NCBI RefSeq assembly: GCF_932294415.1
Contig: NC_065541.1
Span: 32,397,790-32,461,789, forward strand
Reading direction: 5' to 3'
Length of the DNA stretch: 64,000 nt
Source: Quercus robur
Lineage: Eukaryota; Streptophyta; Magnoliopsida; Fagales; Fagaceae
Part shown: positions 21,111-31,507 of the stretch, piece after piece
Position numbering within the stretch: the first letter of the stretch is position 1
How the letters are laid out: every line of letters begins with the position of its first letter
Position numbers and translations under genes: made by a program
The notes under the pieces: generated by a model
Databases searched by the model: none
Told to the model about the DNA's origin: nothing
What the model saw: only the letters and a program-made list of their open reading frames with translations

Positions 21111-22982
21111 TTAACAACTAAGTGCTTCAATAACTGCATCAGTGTTAACAAGATGTAATTCCAAAGCCTGAAGGGTCATTTGGAATAAGGGTTTCTGTCT
21201 GAGGGTAAAGGCTGCCTGTAAATTGTCAAGAAGTAGTTTAATATGAAAAGGAAGGTCTGTAAATTCTCCGTCTTGAAACATGAGATCAGTGTTGGGCACT
21301 TTTTGCAGAATTACACTTTTCTCACCACATGAATACATTGCCTCTACTAGCAACGTATCCTGAAGGGATATTGTCTCTAATGAGACGCCTTCATGCATAT
21401 CCGAAATTTTTACTGAAGGCTTTCGGATACCTTTGTGTTGCACCGCTGGTGCCTTGCCCATGTCTTTCTGGGAGAATCTTTTATTCATAGTGGTCTGCAA
21501 TTGGGTTTTGGGAAAAAGATTATGTGTGGAACAAATATTTTCTGTCAAAACTTCTTTCAAAATTCTTTTGCCAATGTCTTTCTGTGAAATTATTTTGAAA
21601 TATTTTATAAGAAAAACAAGAAAAGCATTTATAAAACAAACAACATTTATAAAACAAACTTTTCTTTGTACAATTTTGTGCTCTTGCTGAGTAGCAACAG
21701 TATTAGAGTAGTCATGATGGGATCTGTCAAGGTAAGTGAGATTCAGAATGTTTCTTAAATCTAGTATGATTCTATTCATACATGTACTACTATATATCTC
21801 TTCGTAAAGTCTTTCATTAATAGGACAATCTATCAGGGGATTAATTCTGTCTATTGGGAGATTAACTCTGTCATTACCACAATTAATGTTTTCTTTAATG
21901 ATCAATAAAGGAGAGTCTGTCAAAGCTTCTTTTATTAAACTATCAGTGTTTTCTATATTTGGTGTGGGGGCAATAGCCTCAAGTTGCCATCTGTCAATCC
22001 TTATACTATTAGTCCATGCATATTGATTACAAAAGATTGTATCTATATTTCCGTCTTTTATGCCTTTTCTACTAAGTTCTTCTGTAGATTGGACTTTATA
22101 TAAAAAAGCAATAGGAGAATAAGAATAAGAACATATCTCTGTCTCTTTGTCTTGTTTATCTTTCTTTTTGTCATTTTCTGTCAATTGATTATCAAGTAAT
22201 ATTTCTGTCTTTAAAGATGACAAACTTCTTTTAGTTCTATAGATTCCTCTTTCATTGATATCTGTTAAAATAGTAACTTTTTTGGAAGAGTGTTTTTCTT
22301 TCAGGATAGGTGGTACAATAAATCTAAAGAATATATCTTTTCCCATTACATTAGTTTTAATTCCTTCATCTGTCACTAAAAAGGGATAAATTAAAATCAT
22401 AAAAGGAATTCCTAAAATAATTTTAAAAGGAAAGTCTTTAATTAAAACAAAGGCTGTTTCAAAATATATTCCATCATGGCATATATGAACCATAGGTATT
22501 TTATAATTAATTATTAGTTTTTCTCCATTGGCCTGAATTAATTTTTCAGATGATTTATCATAATATTTTAAGGGTATTAATCTTTCTTGTATACAATCCA
22601 TATCAGTTCCTGAAGCAATTTCTGTCAAAGAAAACTCTTTAGTAATTTCTGTATACCATTTTTGGAAAATTACTCTGTCAATTAAACTTAAGAAATTCTG
22701 TCTATCAAATTTATTACTATTGTTTGAAACATTACTATCTGTAACTTCTTTATCTGTAGGAGGATTAGGGAGGTCTATCATGGGATTAGAAAATTCTTTT
22801 ATTATTTCTACAATATTATGTTCATTTATGTCCGTTGAATTTTCTTCTTTAATTTCTTTAATTTCCTTTTTTACTTCTGTCATTAATTCTTGTAGAGCTA
22901 CTGGTTTTATCTCTACACCTTCTTGTTTATTTTTATTTTTACCTTTTCTTTCTTGTCTTTTTCTTTCCCTTTCTTTCGGCAT
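21111..22982 (-). CDS. Aspartic-protease-like polyprotein ORF of the virus-like element, 623 aa
   Basis: Longest ORF of the element. The N-terminal 60 residues are Lys/Glu-rich and follow a zinc knuckle (CIRCRKYGHHVTKC, about 22990-23030) read just upstream in the same direction. Residues about 125-230 resemble a retropepsin: ASGTDMDCIQ in the place of the usual D-T/S-G motif, a hydrophobic flap region, then FKIILGIPFMILIYPF as the ILG-type second motif. The rest is charged and Ile/Asn-rich, with a short hydrophobic stretch (about residues 455-475). No RT motif (YxDD) is present. The protease call is by pattern only. Confidence 0.55.
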   Translation of the reverse strand: MPKERERKRQERKGKNKNKQEGVEIKPVALQELMTEVKKEIKEIKEENSTDINEHNIVEIIKEFSNPMIDLPNPPTDKEVTDSNVSNNSNKFDRQNFLSLIDRVIFQKWYTEITKEFSLTEIASGTDMDCIQERLIPLKYYDKSSEKLIQANGEKLIINYKIPMVHICHDGIYFETAFVLIKDFPFKIILGIPFMILIYPFLVTDEGIKTNVMGKDIFFRFIVPPILKEKHSSKKVTILTDINERGIYRTKRSLSSLKTEILLDNQLTENDKKKDKQDKETEICSYSYSPIAFLYKVQSTEELSRKGIKDGNIDTIFCNQYAWTNSIRIDRWQLEAIAPTPNIENTDSLIKEALTDSPLLIIKENINCGNDRVNLPIDRINPLIDCPINERLYEEIYSSTCMNRIILDLRNILNLTYLDRSHHDYSNTVATQQEHKIVQRKVCFINVVCFINAFLVFLIKYFKIISQKDIGKRILKEVLTENICSTHNLFPKTQLQTTMNKRFSQKDMGKAPAVQHKGIRKPSVKISDMHEGVSLETISLQDTLLVEAMYSCGEKSVILQKVPNTDLMFQDGEFTDLPFHIKLLLDNLQAAFTLRQKPLFQMTLQALELHLVNTDAVIEALSC

Positions 22983-23250
22983 TTTGTAACATGGTGTCCA
23001 TATTTCCTACACCTAATGCAAGCAATAGGTATTTCTATAGAGTCTTTCAAATTTAATAAATATTCTTTTTTGCCTGTATGGTGATCTGGTAGATTTTCTA
23101 TCAGTTTTATTATTATGTCTTTTTATTTTCTTTTCCTTTTATTAATCTAAAGTGGGTTGGTTGATTTTAACTCTTTCTTTACTTGATCTATTTCTTTTTG
23201 ACTAACATTAAATATTTTCATTAATTCATTTGTTATATCTTTCTCAAATT

Positions 23251-23847
23251 CTAATTTACTAATTTGTTTAACAATTTCATTATGTCTGTCACATTGGTTT
23301 TAGTATGTCCATATCTTTTGCATTTATGACAAATAGTATTGTTAACATGTCTGTCAGTTTTCTCATTATCTGATATCTCAATAGTATTTAAAACTGTTAT
23401 GTCTCTTTCTCTGTCTATTTCTAAAGGTAAATTTAGAATGTTTATTTTTTTAGTTAATTCTGTCAAACCATCATTTTGGGTATCTACTATAAATCTTTCA
23501 ATTAATCCTAGTCTTTCTTCAATTTTTTCCCTTAAACTATTACACTTTTTGTCTTTTCTATTGACTACTTCTTTCACTATTTCCTCTTTTGCTTTTACTA
23601 CACTATCTTTTTCTATCTCTTTTGTATCTAACTTCCTACGTATTATTTCATTCTTTTGTCTTTCATACAATTCTTTCAAACCATCATCATTATTTCTAGG
23701 ACTATCATCTTTTGTCTCTTTCTTTGTCATGTTTCTTTGTTTTACTATGTCTTTTCCTATATCTAATCCTTCATGTAGAGTTTCATCTTTTGAATTGGTT
23801 TGTTGACTTTCTATTCTTTCATACATTTCTTTCATGTCTTTTACCAT
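23251..23847 (-). CDS. Gag-like ORF with zinc knuckle, 198 aa
   Basis: Lys/Glu/Asp-rich, coiled-coil-like protein (repeated KEE, KEI, ERQ patterns) with a C-terminal CHKCKRYGHTKTN half-knuckle, typical of nucleic-acid-binding gag or capsid proteins. It overlaps the upstream 260-residue ORF by 7 bp. A function in nucleic acid packaging is inference. Confidence 0.5.
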   Translation of the reverse strand: MVKDMKEMYERIESQQTNSKDETLHEGLDIGKDIVKQRNMTKKETKDDSPRNNDDGLKELYERQKNEIIRRKLDTKEIEKDSVVKAKEEIVKEVVNRKDKKCNSLREKIEERLGLIERFIVDTQNDGLTELTKKINILNLPLEIDRERDITVLNTIEISDNEKTDRHVNNTICHKCKRYGHTKTNVTDIMKLLNKLVN

Positions 23848-24623
23848 TCCTTTTTTATTATTTCTTTATTATTATCTATTAACTTCTCATGTAGAGATTC
23901 TTTCTTGCTTGTCTCTATTAGGCTCTTTTGTCTATCTGTGTCTAGCTTTTTACATATAATTTGTACTGAACAAGAAACTTCTCTATTATTTTGCTTTTCC
24001 ACCATTTCTTTTAGTCTGTCATTTTCTATAGTACTTCTTTCTTTTGTGAGATCTTTTATTTTATCTTCTATACGTGTTACTCTTTCCTTAATTGGGTCAG
24101 TTTCTTCATCAACTCTTTTGTCAGTTGCTTTTAACATCTGTAAATTCTCATCTATATCTTCTTTTAAACTATTATTTATACACCAATTATCTGTCATAGT
24201 CTTTGTAAAAAATGACCTTTGATGGGGTCCAAATTCTATTTCTTTTTTAAAATGTGAATTTAAAGCTTTCATTCTTTCATAGAGGTCCAAAAAACTATCA
24301 TTTTTCTTTTCAACATTAGTATATATATAACTATCATTTTTCTTTTCAACTTTAGTATATATATCAAATCTGTCAATATTTTCTAAAGATTCTAATTTTC
24401 TATTAATTCTGTCTAAAAAACTATTATTGTGTTTATTAGTCTGTCGGTTGATTTTATCATCTGTTAAAGTACTCCAATTATTTGTGTTACCATTATAATT
24501 ATAATCATTAATTTCACTGTCAGAATCAGAATCTGTTTCATATTCCATATCACTATTTGACCAATTATCATCTATATCTTTGATGCTATAACCTTCATCA
24601 TAAACTATATCATCATAGTCCAT
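23841..24623 (-). CDS. N-terminal gag/capsid-like ORF, 260 aa
   Basis: First ORF after the primer-like site, 353 bp from it. It begins MDYDDIVYDEGYSIKDID with a very acidic first 45 residues, then a charged helical body with a near-perfect internal repeat (KKNDSYIYTNVEKKNDSFLDLY). Position and composition fit a gag-like first gene. No family is assigned. Confidence 0.5.
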   Translation of the reverse strand: MDYDDIVYDEGYSIKDIDDNWSNSDMEYETDSDSDSEINDYNYNGNTNNWSTLTDDKINRQTNKHNNSFLDRINRKLESLENIDRFDIYTKVEKKNDSYIYTNVEKKNDSFLDLYERMKALNSHFKKEIEFGPHQRSFFTKTMTDNWCINNSLKEDIDENLQMLKATDKRVDEETDPIKERVTRIEDKIKDLTKERSTIENDRLKEMVEKQNNREVSCSVQIICKKLDTDRQKSLIETSKKESLHEKLIDNNKEIIKKEW

Positions 24624-24975
24624 GTTTCAAATTAGTGTGTGCCTAGCCTAAGTGTGAACAAGCAAACAGATGATGAACTGATAAATGTATTTATTCTCTT
24701 TCTAAGCAATTAATAATTACTGGCAGAACTATTACTAACCATTGGTTTCCTTGCTATCGGGACCACCTCCTCGAGAAACTCCATTGCGGGACCACCCAAA
24801 CAACGCTTGTCCGTCAGCTACAACAAAGGGGCTGACCAACACGAAACTATGGTTTGCCAACGAGTCTCTAGGCTGACCAACGCTAACAAGGAGCAAGTAG
24901 TGGCTATGTAGTAATATAAGTTCCTAGTAACTTCTTAATTGCAAAAAAATAAAACTCATACACCTACCATCCATG
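24624..24975. other. Leader region of the virus-like element
   Basis: About 350 bp between the primer-like site and the first ORF. It is GC-richer than the genes (gggaccacc repeated, ggctgaccaac twice at about 24830 and 24870). No ORF. Confidence 0.45.
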
Positions 24976-25019
24976 GCTCTGATACCATTGACAAAAAAAA
25001 AAAAAAAAAAAAAAATTTA

Positions 25020-25113
25020 CTCAGCTTGGAAAATAGAATTGGCAAAATTGGATCCAAATGAATTTTGACATGAAGGAAAAATGGTCAACTTGTACTTGAC
25101 TCGTTGATATTCT
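25020..25113. repeat. 94-bp direct repeat flanking the virus-like element, right copy
   Basis: Same sequence as 19276-19369. It is separated from the element's end by an A-run of about 23 and 'ttta', as if the inserted plus-strand copy had a poly-A tail. Confidence 0.85.
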
Positions 25114-25164
25114 GGGTGTGGTCAGGTTACCCGTACCTAACTTGACTAGACTTGTTTTTCAAAG

Positions 25165-25210
<46 letters not shown>

Positions 25211-25655
25211 TTTGAATTTAATATGCTAAGTTGGACGTTCTTTGTTGACTAAAAGAGAATTACAATCATTTTTTTGAGCTCTATTTAATACAACACAATC
25301 TCTTGAGCATTCTTATAACTGTGGTTGCTTTTGAATTAACCTTTAAAATTAGAAGTAAAATTCGTATTCAGTATTTATATTTCATTTCGTTTGGAATTGT
25401 GGAAGCTTTGTTGTGTGCTTGACATTTATTATATATATTTGAAGGTAATTTGATTAATTTATAATTACTCACCAACTTTTTTTTTTTGAGAATGAATTAC
25501 TCACCAACTTAATTGAGGCATAATTCTCAAGTATTAATATTTCTAATGCTAGATCTACTACCAATGTTGAGTAGATTGGGATGAAATTGATATTAAATAT
25601 TTACTTATTTTTCCTTACCCAATAATCTAATATGTTACATTTTTTTTAAAGTTTT

Positions 25656-25687
<32 letters not shown>

Positions 25688-25858
25688 ACATACAGCTGGA
25701 ACAAGGGCACCTAAGAAGGTTGACAACTTGACATGCATGGTGATGTTACTAATAAGCAAATATTGGATTGTGCAAGCTTAGAAATTTAAGTATTATTTAA
25801 CTTTTTTTTTTTTTAATTTTTTCTTATTTGTTCTCTTGTTTTGAAAGGAAGCGAGAGA
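25114..25858. other. Intergenic AT-rich sequence
   Basis: It contains a poly-T run of about 37 (25170-25207), a 16-bp tail-only insertion (25463-25510), (TTA)n at about 25655-25685, and no gene. Confidence 0.4.
25463..25510 (-). mobile_element. Tail-only retroposon insertion, minus orientation
   Basis: The 16-bp repeat aattactcaccaactt at 25463-25478 and 25495-25510 flanks T9 plus gagaatg (cattctc plus A-tail on the minus strand), the same tail end as at 29162. Confidence 0.7.
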
Positions 25859-28663
25859 CAATATGATCGTGTGTGTATATATATATATATATATTACTAT
25901 TATTTCTTGCATTAGTGGAAAAATATGAGTCAACCTAGAACCCATATTAGGAAGACCTGTTTTCTATGTGATTTGACTTGTAAGTCGATATAAACTAATG
26001 GTTATGAATTGAGTGGGTATTGTAGAAGAATCTAAAATCTCACCTAAACATAGGAGTTGAAGCAATTGCATCAGTCATTGCAAAATACAAAAAAGTGTAA
26101 ATTTTACACATTGTTTTCTCTCTCTCTCTCTCTCTCCAAAATGAACTCAAGCTTCTTCTCTTCTCTCTCATCTTCTTTTTTCTCTGTTACAGAGCAACAC
26201 ACCCATAAGAACAATCCAACATAGAGACACACAAACACGCCCACATGGATAAACCAACCAATAGCTTATGGATCAACGTCGCCGGCGAAGATGCCATTTA
26301 TGCTTCAATGGAAGTGGATCAGTGGATCAGTGGTGGAGATCAACATTTCTGGGTCGATTGGACCAATGGATCAATACTTGTGGAGTAGATCGGTGCTTGT
26401 GGTGGAGATCACTACCTGTGGAGGAGATCGGTCATTGTAATAAGGAAGGAAATCTGTCTGTGAGAGTGTGAGAGACAGAATCGAGTTTGAGAGATTAAAG
26501 AGATAGAGAGAAAATAAAAAAGATAAAGAGATAAGGACAAAAAATTAAAAAGAGGGTAATAAAAAATGAATTAAAATGATTATTTAAATTTAAAAAAAAA
26601 TGTGTATAATAGGTAGTTTGATGTGAATGTTTTGTAAAAGTAACTGTGTAAAATAGAAAAAATAAGTTGTATCATAAAATAGAAGGAAAATTTTGCGCCT
26701 ACGGGTAACTTATATAAGCACTATAAAAGCAATATGATCATATATATATATATATATATATATTACTATTATTTCTTGCATTAGTGGAAAAATATGTGTC
26801 AACCTACAACCCATATTAGGAAGACCTGTTTCTATGTGTCTTTACTTGTAAGTCGATGTAAACTAATGGTTATGATTTGAGTGGGTATTGTAGAAGAATC
26901 TAGAATCACTCACGTAAACATAGGAGTTGAAGCAATTGCATCAGTCATTGCAAAATACAAAAAAGTGTAAATTTTACACATTGTTTTCTCTCTCTCTCTC
27001 TCTCTCCAAAATGAACTCAGGCTTCTTCTCTTCTCTCTCATCTTCTTTTTTCTCTATTACAGAGCAACACACCCATAAGAACAATCCAACACAGAGACAC
27101 ACAAACACACCCACATGGATAAACCAACCAATAGCTTATGGATCAACGTCGCCGGCAAAGATGCCATTTATGCTTCAATGGAAGTGGATCAGTGGATCAG
27201 TGGTGGAGATCAACATTTCTGGGTCGATTGGACCAATGGATCAATGCTTGTGGAGTAGATCGGTGCTTGTGGTGGAGATCACTACCTGTGGAGGAGATCG
27301 GTCATTGTAATAAGGAAGGAAATCTGTCTGTGAGTGTGTGAGAGACAGAATCGAGTTTGAGAGATTAAAGAGATAGAGAGAAAATAAAAAAGATAAAGAG
27401 ATAAGGACAAAAAATTAAAAAGAGGGTAATAAAAAATGAATTAAAATGATTATTTAAATTAAAAAAAAAAATGTGTATAATAGGTAGTTTGATGTGAATG
27501 TTTTGTAAAAGTAACCGTGTAAAATAGAAAAAATAAGTTGTATCATAAAATAGAAGGAAAATTTTGCGCCTACGGGTAACTTATATAAGCACTATAAAAG
27601 CAATATGATCATATATATATATATTACTATTATTTCTTGCATTAGTGGAAAAATATGTGTCAACCTACAACCCATATTAGGAAGACCTGTTTCTATGTGT
27701 CTTTACTTGTAAGTCGATGTAAACTAATGGTTATGATTTGAGTGGGTATTGTAGAAGAATCTAGAATCACTCACGTAAACATAGGAGTTGAAGCAATTGC
27801 ATCAGTCATTGCAAAATACAAAAAAGTGTAAATTTTACACATTGTTTTCTCTCTCTCTCTCTCTCTCTCTCCAAAATGAACTCAGGCTTCTTCTCTTCTC
27901 TCTCATCTTCTTTTTTCTCTGTTACAGAGCAACACACCCATAAGAACAATCCAACATAGAGACACACAAACACACCCACATGGATAAACCAACCAATAGC
28001 TTATGGATCAACGTCGCCGGCGAAGATGCCATTTATGCTTCAATGGAAGTGGATCAGTGGATCAGTGGTGGAGATCAACATTTCTGGGTCGATTGGACCA
28101 ATGGATCAATGCTTGTGGAGTAGATCAGTGCTTGTGGTGGAGATCACTACCTGTGGAGGAGATCGGTCATTGTAATAAGGAAGGAAATCTATCTGTGAGA
28201 GTGTGAGAGACAGAATCGAGTTTGAGAGATTAAAGAGATAGAGAGAAAATAAAAAAGATAAAGAGATAAGGACAAAAAATTAAAAAGAGGGTAATAAAAA
28301 ATGAATTAAAATGATTATTTAAATAAAAAAAATGTGTATAATAGGTAGTTTGATGTGAATGTTTTGTAAAAGTAATCGTGTAAAATAGAAAAAATAAGTT
28401 GTATCATAAATTCGAAGGAAAATTTCACGCCTACGGGTAACTTATATAAGCACTATAAAAGCAATATGATCATATATATATATATATATATATATTACTA
28501 TTATTTCTTGCATTAGTGGAAAAATATGTTTCAACCTACAACCCATATTAGGAAGACCTGTTTTCTGTGTCTTTACTTGTAAGTCGATGTAAACTAATGG
28601 TTATGATTTGAGTGGGTATTGTAGAAGAATCTAGAATCACTCACGTAAACATAGGAGTTGAAG
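25859..28663 (+). repeat. Tandem array of a ~870-bp unit, 3.2 copies, upstream of an F-box gene
   Basis: Units start caatatgatc at 25859, 26730, 27601 and 28462, giving lengths 871, 871 and 861, with a partial fourth ending at 28663 (gttgaag). Copies are nearly identical except (TA)n and (CT)n length and scattered substitutions. Each contains a (TA)n tract, a (CT)n tract, a CA-rich stretch and, at its end, 'aacttatataagcactataaaag', which is also the TATA region of the downstream gene at 28717-28741. A 67-residue frame (MDQRRR..) recurs in each unit, but composition and lack of homology argue against a real gene. Confidence 0.92.
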
Positions 28664-28716
28664 GACTAAGACTGGAAATTAAAAGAAGGAAGCCCATTGG
28701 ACTCTATATTGATGCT

Positions 28717-28743
28717 TGTAACTTATATAAGCACTATAAAAGC
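28717..28743 (+). promoter_or_regulatory. TATA region, likely core promoter of the F-box gene
   Basis: acttatataagcactataaaagc contains two TATA-like boxes (tatataag, ctataaaag) about 515 bp upstream of the ATG. A CT-rich leader (28845-28866) and a possible 5' UTR intron with acceptor ccttttag at 29233-29240 follow. The same 23 bp ends each upstream tandem unit. Confidence 0.5.
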
Positions 28744-29143
28744 TCTTATTTTAGGGCTCCAAGTTCACAATTCACACTCCTTTGAGCACCGGCCGGAATC
28801 CACAACAGTGCATAATCAATAGCCATCAAAGGTTTTAATTTAGCCTCTCTCTCTCTCGCTCTCTCTTTTTGTTGAAAAAATCATCTTTTAGAATTGAATT
28901 TAAATATTGTTCTTTATAGTTTTGTTTTCCTAAAGCAAACCGATAGTATTAAATTTAAAGTTAATATTTATCTCGGTATCTCCATCAGTTACGTACAAAT
29001 TTTGGAACTTCATTCATATGATGCTCGATCAGTATCGTTATTCATTGTTTGATCAAAATATTAATTACCAGACCAGTGTTGTTTTTTCCAAAATTAGACT
29101 CTTCAATATTACCAGACCAGTTTTGTCCATCCATCATTGAAGT

Positions 29144-29200
29144 AACTTCTATGATTTCTCTGATTCTCAAAAAAAAAAAAAAAACTTCTATGATTTCTCT
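29144..29200 (+). mobile_element. Tail-only retroposon insertion with 18-bp duplication
   Basis: aacttctatgatttctct occurs at 29144-29161 and 29183-29200, flanking only gattctc followed by about 14 A. It is what remains of an extremely 5'-truncated LINE or SINE insertion. It lies in the F-box gene's leader. Confidence 0.7.
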
Positions 29201-29253
29201 CTTATTGGTTATGATTATTATTTGTTTCCTTTCCTTTTAGAAGTTGGTTGGTC

Positions 29254-30381
29254 ATGGAAAAAAGAAGACAATCAATTAGGCATCATCCTTTGGAATTGGA
29301 GCTTCCGTACCATATCGTGTTGGATATACTATTAAGGCTTCCATTCAAGAGCATAGTGAAGTGCTAGTCCGTATGCAAACAATGGTTCACTCTAATCTCA
29401 GATACCCTGCACCTGCACCCAATGTTAATAGCCTATTGGCCAAACATTCACTTACACATGGTTGAGTTAAGGGCATCCGAATTTCAAGGACTTGTCATAG
29501 GCAGCAGGCCCACAAGAATAACCATTAAGTTTAAGACTGATGACTACTTAAAGATTGTTAGTTCATCATGTATGGGATTGCTTCTCTTCAGGAGTTCTCT
29601 TCGGGAGCTTTTTTATGTTTGCAATCCAATTTTGGGTGAGTACACTATCATTCCACGAGTTAGAGAAAACACCTTTTCTTGTGTTAACGTTTTTCTTGGG
29701 TTCAGTTCCAAGACTATGGAATTCAAGTTGCTTCGATTCTTTAAGCAGCAGGGGCATGGTCATAATATATACATGGCTGAGGTACATACTCTTGGTACAG
29801 ATTCATGGAGAAGCATTGGCGAGGTTCCAAACATTATTCATTATTCGGCATTGCATGGAACATTTTTGAATGGAGCCCTTCATTGGTTTGTTGTTAATGA
29901 TGATGAGACATCTCTATGTTGTTTTAACCTTGATAATGAGCAATTCCAACCGTTCCCAAGACCATCACAATTTGCTAAATGCAGCAAAATCTCCCATAAA
30001 ATGAGAAGGATGATGAGCATGGGTGTTGTGAAGGACCAACTGTTTTTATGTCATCCTTTTAATAATTCAGTTCTTGAAATATGGGTGATGGGAGACTATG
30101 GTATCTCGGAATCTTGGACTAGACTGCACGTGATCAACTTACCCATTAACCTGACGTCTAAGGCAATAGCCTTTTTGGACAATGGAGAAATCCTGATGTC
30201 AAAATTTTTTTATTGTCAAGAAATTCTTACATTGCATCATTCTGATCTCGTTTCCTACAATCCAAAGGAAGGAAGTTTTAGAAAGATCACCACTAATATG
30301 AAAGCAGAGTATCAAATTGTTGCTTACACTCCAAGCTTCATCTCCCTCAAAGATGCTGCGGTGATAGTAAAAAGGTTTTAG
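29254..30381 (+). pseudogene. F-box/FBA-type protein gene with a nonsense codon in the F-box
   Basis: From ATG 29254 the frame gives 375 codons. The F-box is at residues about 14-48 (LELPYHIVLDILLRLPFKSIVKC, then SVCKQWFTLIS), followed by an F-box-associated (FBA_1) region: PILGEYTIIPR, EVHTLGTDSWRSIGEVP, GTFLNGALHWFV, LEIWVMGDYGISESWTRLHVI. Such proteins are substrate adaptors of SCF ubiquitin ligases. A single TAG at 29365-29367 (codon 38) replaces the residue before SVCK. The rest is open to the TAG-terminated end at 30381. Without read-through only a 319-residue piece from Met 29422, lacking the F-box, could be made. Intact length and one break imply very recent loss, an assembly error, or a truncated functional form. 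Confidence 0.85.
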
Positions 30382-31493
30382 ATTCACATTTCTTTGTATT
30401 ATTTCAAAACTTCAGCTGTAAGTCATTTCCTGTCAATTTATTATATATATATATATTTCTTTTAACCTTTGCACTTTAGACTTATATCTTTACTATACTT
30501 GTAAATTTTTTATATGCATGCCGGTTATTGTTATTATTATTATTATTAAGCTTCCCAGCCACGTGTGTCATCCTTCCTTCTTTACGATGCTATGCTAAGG
30601 TGCACAAAGATGGTGCAATTCTACAATAGCAACAATACTACTTGTTAAGTTTTGAAAAAACTTATATATATATATATATATATATAAACACGTAGGCCTG
30701 GTTCTGCGCTCCAATGTTTGGAGCAATTAATTTCCAGCCCAATATCTGCACCCAGTTTCCCATTTTTGAGGTTTCTACTATGGACACTTGGTTGAAAGTC
30801 TTATCGATCGAACTACATTTTTTGTGTTCTTGCTGTTATCGAAAAGCTCTTGTAGTGTACTTTCTAAAGGATCCGACTTCATGCTATATTTGGTGCACTA
30901 TGCATAAAGTTATTAGTCTTGGAAGTTGGCTAATATCCAAATGGGATGAAACTCCAAAGTTTATTTTTGTTAATTTTGCGAGTAATATCGTATGATTCAG
31001 ATGTAGTATTGAGATAATGTTTTCTCAAGAATGTAGATAATCACCTCTACTTGAAGAAAGTACCAACTCTTTCTCTGGATCCAATTTTCGTGGGCGATGG
31101 AAAATCCAAGCGCGAAAGAGGTCCTCGAATTAATTTATATAGGTTTCCGCATGATTTTTCCCATCTTCGAGACTTTATTTTTCGCCCTTTCGGTCCTCCG
31201 TTTGGTTCAAACGGGTGCGTTGAAATTAATGCCTATGATATCTATTTTCTAAACTAAACTAAGTCATCCACTTTTTGGTTCTAATTTTAAATTTGTTTGG
31301 GATAGAAAATGCTTAGAAAGTGGTGTCAAAATTAATTTGTTATTCAAAAGTTTCTTTTTTTTTTTTAATATTTTTTGTAAATTATTTTTCTTTAGAGTAT
31401 AAATTTTGTAATACAAACGTGCCAAACTGAAATTTTTCAAAAGCTTTTTCCATTGACTCCTCACATGGCAAAACCGTTGGTCATTTGATTATA
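30382..31493. other. Intergenic sequence after F-box gene
   Basis: It includes (TA)n at about 30443-30455 and 30664-30687 and (TTA)n at about 30530-30548. ORFs at 30714-30995 and 31051-31257 have no recognisable domain and are not called as genes. Confidence 0.35.
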
Positions 31494-31507
31494 TTGAAAA
31501 TCATAAT
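31494..31507. repeat. 14-bp target-site duplication of the LINE, left copy
   Basis: ttgaaaatcataat, identical to 36984-36997. It abuts the T-run that is the LINE's poly-A tail on the minus strand. Confidence 0.9.

Larger units (their letters stand above)
19371..24992 (-). mobile_element. Virus-like element (pararetrovirus or LTR-retroelement kin), no reverse transcriptase recognised
   Basis: Genes run on the minus strand. Both ends carry the same 17 bp, gctctgataccattgac (19371-19387 and 24976-24992). On the minus strand this contains TGGTATCAGAGC, the usual initiator-Met tRNA primer site of plant retroelements and caulimovirids. Recognisable parts are acidic and charged gag-like ORFs, two zinc knuckles, and a retroviral-type aspartic protease region. 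Two further ORFs have no known match to me. No RT, RNase H or integrase was recognised. Direct repeats of 94 bp flank it and differ at about 2% of positions, so insertion looks fairly recent. Several reading-frame interruptions separate the ORFs, some of which may be natural gene borders. It could be a badly incomplete caulimovirid or a defective retroelement dependent on a helper. Confidence 0.65.

Noticed and set aside
19276-25113. 94-bp repeats as LTRs
   Set aside because: They lack TG...CA borders, and the primer-like site is not adjacent in the way an LTR requires on both sides, so target or repair duplication is preferred.
26268-28206. A 67-residue ORF (MDQRRR...) repeated three times
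   Set aside because: It is carried by the tandem unit. Composition is unlike a real protein, another frame in the same place is equally open, and there is no homology I recognise.
30714-31257. Two ORFs after the first F-box gene
   Set aside because: No domain, no leader or splice context, and average composition for random frames.
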